Origin: Aureococcus anophagefferens
Taxonomy: Eukaryota > Sar > Pelagophyceae > Pelagomonadales > Pelagomonadaceae
Direction of reading: 5' to 3'
NCBI RefSeq assembly: GCF_000186865.1
Contig: NW_008705568.1
Coordinates: 298,113 to 314,893, forward strand
DNA: 16,781 nt
This document shows, piece by piece, positions 1 through 7,459 of the stretch (within the stretch, counting starts at the first letter, position 1; each line of letters opens with the position of its first letter). The notes below the pieces were generated by a model. That model was not told the DNA's origin. It saw nothing but the letters and a program-made list of their open reading frames with translations, and ran no database searches. Position numbers and translations under genes: made by a program.

Positions 1-160
1 GTGCCCGGGGTCCTGCGGGACGTGTCCCCCGGGCAACTCCTCCTCGACCGTCGCGGTAGGCAGGTAACCACCCCCAAAGAAACATTACGCGAGCTCGCCG
101 CGGGCCTCCGCCTCCAGCCTCGACAAGCTGGCGCCCGAGGCCCTCGGCGGCGAGCTCTGA
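1..160 (+). CDS. 3' end of a Cys-rich protein gene (partial, one short intron)
   Basis: The window opens inside a gene. Frame 2 from base 2 reads CPGSCGTCPPGNSSSTVAVG, a Cys/Gly/Pro pattern like extracellular Cys-rich repeats, and then meets a TAA at 65-67. A consensus donor (AG then GTAACC at 64) and an acceptor with a pyrimidine-rich lead (CCTCCAG, ending at 117) define a 54-bp intron. Splicing removes the stop and continues as SLDKLAPEALGGEL, with a TGA at 158-160. The splice sites and restored frame are seen in the sequence; the extracellular character is inference. An unspliced 95-residue reading of frame 1 is possible, but its lower half is Arg-rich and looks like a shadow. An AATAAA at 284 could serve its 3' end. 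The function is unknown. Confidence 0.45.
64..117 (+). other. Putative 54-bp intron
   Basis: GTAACC donor and CCTCCAG acceptor. Its length is a multiple of three, so the flanking exons stay in frame 2, and it contains the only stop codon of that frame before 158. It suggests that introns of about 50 bp occur in this genome. Confidence 0.45.
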
Positions 161-190
161 GCGCGCCCGCGTCGCGCGCCGTACAATATT

Positions 191-207
191 ATTGCGGCTG
201 CCCCCGG
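191..207. repeat. 17-bp direct repeat, copy A
   Basis: ATTGCGGCTGCCCCCGG matches the copy at 2300-2316 in 16 of 17 bases. The two copies lie just outside either end of the methyltransferase-GT25 gene, in the same orientation. Confidence 0.5.
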
Positions 208-283
208 AACAGGTTGCGATATAGATATCGTGAAGATCCCCTAGAGGATGCTCTCCAAGGGAAATGTCGCTTCGATGAAGTCC

Positions 284-289
284 AATAAA
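284..289 (+). terminator. Candidate polyadenylation signal
   Basis: AATAAA, 124 bp after the stop of the partial left gene and just before the stop codon of the convergent gene at 294. The orientation fits the left gene. No downstream element was tested. Confidence 0.3.
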
Positions 290-293
290 AGCT

Positions 294-2258
294 TCAACCC
301 TCAGTAGACGATGGCCAATGAATTTGTTTTTGAGGATGGGGAGTGGGGCGGACGAAGCGGGCGACGTCAGAGCCGAAGGAGCGGTCGAGTGTGACGAGTG
401 GTGGCGTTGCGACGTAGTTGCGGCGTCGTGCTTTGAGGAAGTCTTCCATGAACATGTCGGTCGCTCGCTCGAAGCCGGTCGCTCGCACATGCTCGAGGAG
501 GTGGGCGGCGCCTGCGCGCGTGAGGAGGTACGCGGACGAGCATGGGGCGCAGCGCAGGCAGCGGCCGACGTGCTCAGTGACGCGCGCGGCGAATTGCACG
601 GCGGGGGGGAGGGGGTGCATGCAGAGGTCGTGGCCGAGCCAAACGACCTCGGCGTCGTGCGGGAGGTCGGCGGCGAGCGCTTCGAGGCCGGCGGCGAAGT
701 CGGGGGCGAGTCGCACGTCGTCTTGGACGATGACGGCGTACTGCGAGAGGAGGTCAAAGCGGCGCGCCTCAAAGTCGTCGCCGTTGTCGCCGCCGCCGTA
801 CGTCCCCCCGGGGGGGGAGAGCTCGTCGTCGCTCGGCGCGACGCGCTCCCAGATGCGGCTGTGACCGAGCTGATTGGCGATGATGGCGCGGAGCGCGGTG
901 ACTGAAATGTCCGGCGCGGCGGTGGGCGGGAGCGGGTGGCGCACGAGGTCGAGCGGTGCGAACTTGAGGAGGTCGGCCGTGTCGAAGCTCGCGGTGTCCG
1001 CGTCGAGCGCCTCCCACCGCTCGATCGAGAGGTGCTCCTCGAGGCCCTCCAACTGCGAGGCCATGTGCCGCAGCCGATCGGCGCGGCGCGCCAGGTTGAT
1101 GAAGTACAGCTCGGGCTTTGAAGAAGAAGAAGAAGAAGAAGAAGAAGAAGAAGAAGAAGAAGAAGAAGAAGAAGAAGAAGAAGAAGAAGAAGAAGAAGAA
1201 GAAGAAGAAGAAGAAGACGCCGCTGCGGGACATCGTGGAGCGGAAGTTCGCGATTCTACGAGTGACGCCGGCGCGGCCCCCGATCGCCGCCTCCGCTGCA
1301 AGATTGTGAGCCCGTTGCAGTGCGCGTGGTGCTCGGCGACGCGCCAGCTCCCCTCCGCGACGAACTCGTCGATGGCCTGCTGGAGGCCGAGGGCGTGCTC
1401 TCGAGCGGGGATTCCGGTGGCATCGGCGAGTGCATCGAGGTCCATCCCGAGGCGCACCGCCTCGCCGCGCTGGCCGTCGACTTCGGTGTCGTGGATGGCG
1501 ATGTACGAGCGCGTCGTCGCGCCGAACTTCTCGAGCTCGCGCCTGAGCTGGCCGTAGGTGTGCAGCGTGTCGATGAAGACGACGTCCACGGCGCCGACGT
1601 CGAGGTGTAGGTCGGAGACCGACCAGTGCTCCTCGACTCGCACCCCCGCGGCCGCCACCGCAGCGAGGAATCGCGGCTCCGCGCCCACGTCCGCCGCGAC
1701 GTCGTTGCGCACGAGCCGACGGCGGCCCTTGCGCCGCCACGAGCGCGCGAGGCCGTGCGCGAGGGCCCACGACGCGACGCCGTGGCGGACGCCGCACTCG
1801 AGCACCGAGCGCGCGTCGGCCGCCAGCGCCTCGAGCCGGCCCAGGTGGCCGCGCACGTCCGAAACCGCCTCGAGCCGCGCCGCGTGCCCCCGACCCAGGT
1901 CGCTGCCGCAGAGCCCCTCGACCAGCCCTCGCACGCGCGCGAACGCCTCGTCGACGCACGCCGCCCTCGGCGCCGCCAGCTCGTGCGCGCACACGCCGCG
2001 CAGCTGCGCGTCCAACAAATGCCGCATCTCCTCCAACGACCCCACCGACCGCAGGTCCACCACCTCCATCTTCACCTTCACCCAGCCCAAATCGACCATC
2101 AGGCCCTCCGAGAAAGCGCACGGCAGCAGCGGTCCCGTCGTATTCGTCCTCGTCACAGCGGCCCTGGCCGAGCCGCTCGCAAACAGCGACGCGCGCCTCG
2201 AAAGTAGTATCAATGTCCACAGCGCCAAACGCGGCGCATTCATAGCCCACCACCGCAT
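294..2258 (-). CDS. Methyltransferase-GT25 glycosyltransferase fusion, poly-Ser linker
   Basis: A 654-residue protein. Residues 6-33 look like a signal peptide or anchor (hydrophobic LALWTLILL). Residues 135-322 resemble a class I SAM methyltransferase of the CmcI/Methyltransf_24-like type: SVLECGVRHGVASWA (151-165), VVFIDTLHTYGQLRREL (226-242) and YIAIHDTE (252-259). Similar domains are known from bacteria and large algal viruses. Residues 348-380 are 33 consecutive Ser. Residues 381-654 match GT25 (LPS/procollagen galactosyltransferase family): LYFINLARRADRLRHM, ANQLGHSRIW (461-470), an acidic VQDDV metal site (511-515) and SSAYLLTRAGAAHLL. The likely role is to transfer and methylate sugars on a secretory-pathway glycan. 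ATG at 2258 is used; a second Met six codons in would also keep the hydrophobic segment. The poly-Ser could instead be an intron (see findings). It shares a divergent promoter with the plus-strand gene at 2431. Confidence 0.8.
   Translation of the reverse strand: MRWWAMNAPRLALWTLILLSRRASLFASGSARAAVTRTNTTGPLLPCAFSEGLMVDLGWVKVKMEVVDLRSVGSLEEMRHLLDAQLRGVCAHELAAPRAACVDEAFARVRGLVEGLCGSDLGRGHAARLEAVSDVRGHLGRLEALAADARSVLECGVRHGVASWALAHGLARSWRRKGRRRLVRNDVAADVGAEPRFLAAVAAAGVRVEEHWSVSDLHLDVGAVDVVFIDTLHTYGQLRRELEKFGATTRSYIAIHDTEVDGQRGEAVRLGMDLDALADATGIPAREHALGLQQAIDEFVAEGSWRVAEHHAHCNGLTILQRRRRSGAAPASLVESRTSAPRCPAAASSSSSSSSSSSSSSSSSSSSSSSSSSSSSSSSSKPELYFINLARRADRLRHMASQLEGLEEHLSIERWEALDADTASFDTADLLKFAPLDLVRHPLPPTAAPDISVTALRAIIANQLGHSRIWERVAPSDDELSPPGGTYGGGDNGDDFEARRFDLLSQYAVIVQDDVRLAPDFAAGLEALAADLPHDAEVVWLGHDLCMHPLPPAVQFAARVTEHVGRCLRCAPCSSAYLLTRAGAAHLLEHVRATGFERATDMFMEDFLKARRRNYVATPPLVTLDRSFGSDVARFVRPTPHPQKQIHWPSSTEG
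1120..1217. repeat. (GAA)n/(TTC)n microsatellite, 32 perfect units
   Basis: Bases 1120-1215 are 32 uninterrupted GAA units, followed by a partial GA. On the coding (minus) strand this is (TTC)n, read in the TCT phase as poly-Ser between the two domains of the fusion protein. The other frames read Phe, Leu, Glu, Lys or Arg runs with no stop. Pure GAA/TTC tracts are known to be length-unstable and able to form triplex DNA. Confidence 0.97.
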
Positions 2259-2299
2259 CCTAGCTCAACCTTGAGCGGCTTTGGCGTCTGAGCTCACTC

Positions 2300-2316
2300 A
2301 TTGCGGCTACCCCCGG
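2300..2316. repeat. 17-bp direct repeat, copy B
   Basis: ATTGCGGCTACCCCCGG, one mismatch from the copy at 191-207. Confidence 0.5.
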
Positions 2317-2364
2317 GCGGTGGTGTATCAGATGTCATGTTGAAGGTACCTCGGTGAAGAAGTA

Positions 2365-2383
2365 ACAGTAACTGTTACTGTTC
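2365..2383. promoter_or_regulatory. 19-bp palindrome, possible MYB-type site
   Basis: AACAGTAAC-T-GTTACTGTT is a perfect 9-1-9 palindrome 47 bp upstream of the ATG at 2431. It contains TAACTG, which fits the general MYB core YAACKG. An 11-base part of it (CAGTAACTGTT) recurs at 7414-7424 upstream of the gene starting at 7275. The palindrome is direct observation; the MYB role is inference. Confidence 0.4.
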
Positions 2384-2430
2384 ATACTATTGTAAACCTC
2401 GAAGCAACGGGCTGCCCGACGCAGCGCGCC

Positions 2431-3876
2431 ATGCCGTACGCGGCGCTCGCGCTCCTGGTCGCGATCGCGCCGCGCGCCGCGGCGAAGCCCGGCAAGGGCA
2501 TGTGGCAGACGGCGGGCGCCGGCGACGCCGCGGGCTGGGACGCGCCGCGCTCCAACGCGAGCGGCGCGCCGCGGCTGCCCTTCGACGTCGACCCGCCGGC
2601 GAAGCGCTTCGCGCTCCTGCGGAGCGACGCCTGGCAGCCCAACACGAAGTACTTCGGCGTCGCGGGCCAGTCCCTGTCCAACAACCGGCGCCAGGCGCTG
2701 ACGCTCGCGGCGATCGCCGCGTCGCTCCTGAATCGGACGCTCCTCGTCTGCGACGCGCCTATAACCGAGCTCTACGACATGGAGGCGCTCCTCGCCGTCG
2801 CTCCCGTGCAGGTCACGTACCGCTGCGCCAAGTACGACCCGCGGAACACGGGCAGGCCCCACTGCACGCCGAGCCCGCTCTGCGACCAGGACCAGTGGCG
2901 CTTCGCGCTCGTGCCGAAACCGAACTGCCGGTCCGCGAACTGCCGCACGCGCCTCGGCGGCGGCAACGCCGTGAACGTCGCCGACCTTTTGCGCGACTTC
3001 GCGCACTCCGGGGAGCGCGTGCTCTGGTCGCTCTACTGGGGCGTCGCCAGTTACATTTTCCGGACGAAGACGAAAGCCGAGGCCGCGGCCGTGTCGCGCG
3101 CGTTCCGCGCCGTGCGCTACGCGCGGCGGCTCCACGACGACGCCGCCCGGCTCGCGCACGCCATGCCGGGGCTCGCGAAACCCTTCGCGTTCCACGCGGC
3201 GCACGTGCGCACGGGCGACCGCGACCCGCACCCGCTCGTCGACTGCGCGGGGCTCTTCGGCGGGACTTATTTCGCGAAGCAGGACATCTGCGGCAAGGGC
3301 AAGAAGGACGACAAGCAGGGCAAGTGCCGCGCGAAGGGCCGCGACGTGTCCTTCGCGGACGCGGCCAAGCTCGCGGTCGAGCGCGGGTTGGTGCGGCGGG
3401 GCGACGTCTTCTACGTCGCCACGGCCGACGCGAAGCACCCGGCGGTCGTCCAGTTCCGCGGCGTGCTGAGCGCCGCCGGCGTCGCGTCCTACGCGCTCGG
3501 CGATCTGCTGTCGGCGACGGGCCTGTCCCTGCCGCGGACGACGCCGTCCTGCGCCGGCGGCGGCCCGGGCGGGTCGCTGCGAGATCAGCGGCCGTGCCTG
3601 CGCGCGAACTTCGACTACGTGAGCTCCGTCGACCAGCTCATCGTCGCCGCCGCGCGCGGCGGCGTCCACGTCGCCGACTTCCCGTCGACGTGGGACGAGC
3701 TCACGGTCGAGCTCCAGTGCGAGGCCCGCGACGCCGCGGGCGACGCGCCGGGCGCGTCCTGCGCCGCCGCGGACTACTTCCACGCGGCGCCGCGGCCGCC
3801 CGCGCCGCCCTTCTCGCCCGCGGACAACAAGCGCGTCTTCACCGCGGCCCTCGATCGCTACTGCGGGATCTTCTAA
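2431..3876 (+). CDS. Secreted O-fucosyltransferase-like glycosyltransferase
   Basis: A 481-residue protein with a signal peptide (ALALLVAIAPRAAA, about 4-18). Several features fit the GDP-fucose O-fucosyltransferase superfamily: GQSLSNNRRQAL followed by a hydrophobic helix and NRTLLV (79-106), like the family's GGxNNQR...NRTLV start; an HVRTGDRD motif (258-265) like the HxRxxD donor-site motif; VFYVATAD (326-333); and SSVDQLIVAAARGGVHVADFPSTWDE (398-423) like its C-terminal substrate-binding region. The probable reaction is fucose, or another deoxysugar, transfer from a GDP-sugar in the ER or Golgi. Many Cys residues suggest a disulfide-bonded lumenal domain. The ATG at 2431 begins directly at the signal peptide. 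It is divergent from the gene at 2258. Its TAA (3874-3876) lies 3 bp from the stop of the convergent gene. Family assignment is by motif reading; the exact acceptor is unknown. Confidence 0.7.
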   Translation: MPYAALALLVAIAPRAAAKPGKGMWQTAGAGDAAGWDAPRSNASGAPRLPFDVDPPAKRFALLRSDAWQPNTKYFGVAGQSLSNNRRQALTLAAIAASLLNRTLLVCDAPITELYDMEALLAVAPVQVTYRCAKYDPRNTGRPHCTPSPLCDQDQWRFALVPKPNCRSANCRTRLGGGNAVNVADLLRDFAHSGERVLWSLYWGVASYIFRTKTKAEAAAVSRAFRAVRYARRLHDDAARLAHAMPGLAKPFAFHAAHVRTGDRDPHPLVDCAGLFGGTYFAKQDICGKGKKDDKQGKCRAKGRDVSFADAAKLAVERGLVRRGDVFYVATADAKHPAVVQFRGVLSAAGVASYALGDLLSATGLSLPRTTPSCAGGGPGGSLRDQRPCLRANFDYVSSVDQLIVAAARGGVHVADFPSTWDELTVELQCEARDAAGDAPGASCAAADYFHAAPRPPAPPFSPADNKRVFTAALDRYCGIF

Positions 3877-3879
3877 GTT

Positions 3880-6800
3880 TTAGCACGTGAAGATGGAGAG
3901 GAGCTTGAACTTGCCCCGGTCGCCCGGGTCCGGCCGCAGTTTGACGACGACGGGGTTCCACACCATGGCGTGGTTGTGGCACGCGACCTTGAACTGCCGC
4001 ACGACGGCGAGGGACTCGGCCTGGGGCCACGTCGCGTTGAGCGCGACGGTGTCGACGGCCGAGACCCGGACCTTCGACCCCGGCGCGGCGGCGTAGGCCG
4101 CGCACTCGTCGTCGCCCGCGCAGATGAGCTCGTTGAACTTGATCTTCTCGACGTCGATCGTCGCGAACGTCGCGGTCACGGAGCCCATGCCCTCGTAGCT
4201 CCGCAGGTACTCGAGGCCGACGGTGCCCGTGTGGCCGCAGGGGACGACGATGGACAGCTCGGAGGTCGCGGTCGCGGTCGCGTTGACGATCCAGCCCGGC
4301 GGCTTGTCCGGGCGGTCCCGACGCAGCGACCAGCCGCCGCCCGCGCGGACCTGGGCGCCCGGGCTCGCCGCGGCCTCAACGTCGGCGGCGACGAGGTGCG
4401 CGGCCATGCCCAGAGAGCAGGCGGAGAGCTCCGCGAGCTCGTTAGCGCTCGCCAGCGTGCCGCCGGCCGGCGCCCAGTCGGGGACGACGGCGCCGTCGCC
4501 GCGCTCCGCGCGCCGGACGAGCGCGAGGACCGCCGCGTGCGCCGCGTCGGCGACGAACTCGTGCGCGGGCACGCCCGGGTGGTGGTCGACGTCGCCGCCC
4601 TTGGCCGCCGGCGCGCGCCAGAGCCTGTCGAGGCGCGCGTTCCCGAGGAACTCGCCGGCGGGCCAGAGGCCGTCGTGGTCCTGCAGCGCGAAGGACGACG
4701 CGCCGTGGAATCGGGCGACGCGGTCGTAGATGCGCGCGTGTCCCTGGAGCACGGCCCCGTAGGCCGCGGCGCGCGCCGGGTCGGCCCAGAGCGCGCGCCA
4801 GCCCTTTAAGGCCGGCGCCGTCGTCGGCTGGTGGAACTTGGGCGGCAGGATCGTCGTGAGGAAGAGCACGGCGGGCGGCGGCTCGCGCCGGCTCCCCGCG
4901 AGCTTCGCGAGGGCCACGAGGAAGGCCTCCGCCGCGACGCTCACGAGCTCGTCGACGGCCGCGCCGCCCTCGCGCGCGTCCTCGATCGTCGGCCGGTTGT
5001 CGTTCTGCGAGTAGTCGACGACGACGATGTCCGTGCCCGGCGGGACGTGCGTCGACAGGAGGCTCACGCACCAGCCCAGGGACGACGCCGGCTCGCACGC
5101 GTTGTGGAGCGTGACGCCCGCGCCGAGGCTCGACCGCAGCTTCGCGAGCAGCCGCGCAGGCCAGGCCTTGGTCTTGTCGTTGTGCCGCTTCGCGAGGTTG
5201 CCGCCGCACGTCATGGACCCGCCGAGCACCGCGATCTTCATCTGCTTCGCGCATCGCCACTTCGCGACCACGCGTCCCCAGCCCCGGCCGGCGACGCGGA
5301 GGCCGGACTCGTCGACGGCGCCGAAGCGCACGACCGTCGCGTTGCCGCCTCCGGGAGGGGCCGCGCACGCCGTGGCCTTCGCGGGCGAAGACTTCGCGCG
5401 CGGGGGCGCCGCCGCGCGCGGGGGCGCTGCGGCCGGGGCTTCCGCGGGCGAGGCTTCCGCGAGCGGAGCTTCCTCGGGCGGAGCGTCCGCGGGCGAGGCT
5501 TCCGCCGCGGGCCGGGGCGCCGCGGCGGCGGCGGCGGCCGCCTCCGCCGCGGCGGCGGCGGCGGTCGCCTCCGCCGCCCCGCTCGGCGCCCTCTTCCGCC
5601 GCCCCGCCCGGTGCCCGCGCAAGTTCGCCTTGGCGCGGGTGAAGAGCGCGTCCGCCTTCGCCTGGGACGCGCGCACGAGGCGCCGCCGCTCCGCGGGGCC
5701 GTCGTCGTACGCGGCCTCCCGCGGGGCCTCGTAGGCGCCGACGGGGAGCTCCTCGGGGAGGTAGTGGTCCGGGCCCGGCGGCGGCCCCTTCGCGTCCTTG
5801 CAGCTCGACGGGTATTTCTTGAAGTCGCAGTAGCTCCCCGCGAAACGGCACTTGAGGAGGTCGACGGAGCCGCCCTGGGGCCAGCGGACGCTGTTCTTGT
5901 CGTGCTTGCCGAGGACGTTCGGGTCGACGAGGCAGGTCGTGTTGAGGTCGACGAGGACGCTCAGGGACATGGCGGGCTGGGCCCAGTTCAGCCGCTGCCA
6001 GCAGCAGGGCGACCCCCACGTCCGGTACGCGAAGTCGTGGTGCTCTTCGAAGTAGGGGATCTGGTAGCCGCGGACGATCCAGTACTGGAACCAGAAGCGC
6101 CGGAATTTGTCGTCGGGCACGCGGCTCCGGATCGCCGGCACGAGGCTGCGCTCGAGCTTGCCGCAGAAGTGGTCGCCGATGGGGACGGCCTTGCCGTAGA
6201 GCGCGCGCGCGGCGCCCGACGACGCGCAGTGGCTGTAGGCCGTCGCGTAGGCCCGGAGCCACCGCGGTCTGCCGACGGCGAGCTGGTCGTTGAAGGGCAT
6301 GTCCGCGCCCGCGGGGACGAGGAGCGCGTCGGCCGCGGCGGCCCTGGCCATGTCGAAGGGCTGCGGCGGGTAGCTCAGGTCCGTGCGCGCGAGGAGCACC
6401 GCGTCGTAGTCGACGCCGCCGCGGCCCGCGGCGACGTGGGCCTCGAGCATGCGCCAGCCGAGCTCGACCTTGCGCGCCTTGGAGATCATGGCCTTGAGGT
6501 CGCCGCTGCGCCCCTTCTTCGTGTCCGCCTCGACGCACTTTTCGTGGCGCCGCGGCGCGTCCGCGCAGACGGTCACGCGGTGGTCCGTCCGGAGCCGCTC
6601 CATGATCGGCGCGCCCCAGCGCTCCACGTGGACGCGGCGCCGCGGGAGCCGGAGGATCGTCGACGCGACGAGGTCCACCTCGGCCTCGTCCTGCGCGTAG
6701 ACCTCGAAGAAGAGGTCCATGGGGCCGTTGGGCCCGAGGAAGGTCCGCTGGAACATCTTCCGCGACATGCTCCACGTGCGCACCATGCCGAAGAGCACCG

Positions 6801-7275
6801 CGGCGTACTTGGCGCCGGCGTCGGCGATCGTGGCGTGCTCGAAGGCGTCCGCGGACGACAGGTGGCGGCCGTCAGCCCACCACCGCCGGAACGCCGCCTC
6901 GCCGCTGCTGTTGGAGACGTTGATCGGGCGCGCCGCGGCGGCCGTCGGCGAGGCGTCGATCGCGGGTCCGAGGAACGCGGGAGCGGCGGAGGACTCGGCG
7001 GCGGCGGCGTCGGCCCCCGCCGCGGCGCTGCGATTCGACGTCGCGCCTCCATCGACGAGCGCCGGGCTGCCCCGGGGCTTCGGCGCCGGGCGCCTGTTCC
7101 GCAGCATGAACCCCCGCCCCACCGGGTGGACGTGGGGCGCAGTGTGCGACCGTTGGACATGTAGCGCCAGGCGCCGCGCGTCCGTCTCGTCCGGGGCTGC
7201 CCGATACATGCAAAGACTCAGCAGCATCAGATTCATAGCGATGGATCCACGGCGACCCGCCGCGAATAGGTTCAT
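3880..7275 (-). CDS. Glycosyltransferase-SGNH hydrolase fusion with novel C-terminal domain
   Basis: A 1131-residue protein. Met1 or Met14 could start it; Met14 (ATG ending at 7236) directly precedes the hydrophobic stretch MNLMLLSLCMYRA, probably a signal or anchor. Residues 157-430 are glycosyltransferase-like: YAAVLFGMVRTW, then DAVLLARTDLSYPPQPFD (291-308) and NDQLAVGRPRWLRAYATAY (329-347). Residues 525-640 are a basic then Ala/Pro/Glu-rich linker. Residues 678-920 are an SGNH/GDSL fold: block I VLGGSMTCGGN (683-693), block III VVVDYSQNDN (751-760) and a DVDHHPG block V (895-901). Residues 980-1131 form a domain I do not recognise, with RDRPDKPPGWI, LRSYEGMG and a final Cys. The likely role is adding a sugar and adding or removing an O-acyl group on a secreted glycan. 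It is paralogous along its whole length to the gene at 13218. Its stop is 3 bp from that of the plus-strand neighbour. Confidence 0.78.
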   Translation of the reverse strand: MNLFAAGRRGSIAMNLMLLSLCMYRAAPDETDARRLALHVQRSHTAPHVHPVGRGFMLRNRRPAPKPRGSPALVDGGATSNRSAAAGADAAAAESSAAPAFLGPAIDASPTAAAARPINVSNSSGEAAFRRWWADGRHLSSADAFEHATIADAGAKYAAVLFGMVRTWSMSRKMFQRTFLGPNGPMDLFFEVYAQDEAEVDLVASTILRLPRRRVHVERWGAPIMERLRTDHRVTVCADAPRRHEKCVEADTKKGRSGDLKAMISKARKVELGWRMLEAHVAAGRGGVDYDAVLLARTDLSYPPQPFDMARAAAADALLVPAGADMPFNDQLAVGRPRWLRAYATAYSHCASSGAARALYGKAVPIGDHFCGKLERSLVPAIRSRVPDDKFRRFWFQYWIVRGYQIPYFEEHHDFAYRTWGSPCCWQRLNWAQPAMSLSVLVDLNTTCLVDPNVLGKHDKNSVRWPQGGSVDLLKCRFAGSYCDFKKYPSSCKDAKGPPPGPDHYLPEELPVGAYEAPREAAYDDGPAERRRLVRASQAKADALFTRAKANLRGHRAGRRKRAPSGAAEATAAAAAAEAAAAAAAAPRPAAEASPADAPPEEAPLAEASPAEAPAAAPPRAAAPPRAKSSPAKATACAAPPGGGNATVVRFGAVDESGLRVAGRGWGRVVAKWRCAKQMKIAVLGGSMTCGGNLAKRHNDKTKAWPARLLAKLRSSLGAGVTLHNACEPASSLGWCVSLLSTHVPPGTDIVVVDYSQNDNRPTIEDAREGGAAVDELVSVAAEAFLVALAKLAGSRREPPPAVLFLTTILPPKFHQPTTAPALKGWRALWADPARAAAYGAVLQGHARIYDRVARFHGASSFALQDHDGLWPAGEFLGNARLDRLWRAPAAKGGDVDHHPGVPAHEFVADAAHAAVLALVRRAERGDGAVVPDWAPAGGTLASANELAELSACSLGMAAHLVAADVEAAASPGAQVRAGGGWSLRRDRPDKPPGWIVNATATATSELSIVVPCGHTGTVGLEYLRSYEGMGSVTATFATIDVEKIKFNELICAGDDECAAYAAAPGSKVRVSAVDTVALNATWPQAESLAVVRQFKVACHNHAMVWNPVVVKLRPDPGDRGKFKLLSIFTC
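5404..5585 (-). repeat. Low-complexity Ala/Pro/Glu linker coding region
   Basis: Within the GT-SGNH fusion, a GCG/GCC-rich block encodes about 20 mostly Ala residues. It is followed by degenerate copies of AEASPAEAP-like peptides made from imperfect units on a GCTTCCGCGGGCGAG theme (plus strand). It separates the transferase from the SGNH domain and is probably a flexible spacer. Confidence 0.75.
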
Positions 7276-7286
7276 AGCGATGGATC
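7232..7286. repeat. Duplicated 16-bp start-codon context
   Basis: TTCATAGCGATGGATC occurs at 7232-7247 and 7271-7286, exactly 39 bp apart. On the minus strand each copy carries an ATG of the GT-SGNH gene (ending at 7236 and 7275) in the same frame, so the gene has two equivalent in-frame starts 13 codons apart. Confidence 0.85.
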
Positions 7287-7459
7287 GCTACCGTCGCGAC
7301 CGCGGCGGCAGCGCCTTGATCGACGGCGTGCCGGTTGCCCCCATGCTTCGAACTACAGTAGGGATCCCTTAGTTGAGGTGTTCAACGAAGGGGGTATTGA
7401 ATAACTCCGGATGCAGTAACTGTTGCCGAGATGGTATTCCCGAGGGGGTTGACCGCCGG
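7287..7459. promoter_or_regulatory. Upstream region of the GT-SGNH gene
   Basis: Non-coding spacer between the minus-strand start at 7275 and the minisatellite. It contains CAGTAACTGTT (7414-7424), shared with the palindrome at 2365, and a GTTGA/TCAAC inverted repeat. No TATA box was recognised. Confidence 0.35.

Larger units (their letters stand above)
2259..2430. promoter_or_regulatory. Divergent promoter region, 172 bp
   Basis: This is the only DNA between the start codons of the methyltransferase-GT25 gene (minus) and the O-FucT-like gene (plus), so both promoters must lie here or overlap the genes. It is less GC-rich than its surroundings. It holds a GCTCAA-cc-TTGAGC hairpin (2263-2276) a few bases upstream of the minus-strand ATG, the repeat at 2300-2316 and a 19-bp palindrome at 2365-2383. 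No clear TATA box was seen. Confidence 0.5.

Noticed and set aside
318..2274. Several plus-strand ORFs opposite the methyltransferase-GT25 gene
   Set aside because: Antisense shadows, including poly-Glu and poly-Lys readings of the GAA tract.
4442..7164. 777-codon open frames on both strands across the first GT-SGNH gene
   Set aside because: Shadow frames with Arg/Pro/Gly-rich translations and no motifs; they overlap the motif-bearing 1131-codon frame.
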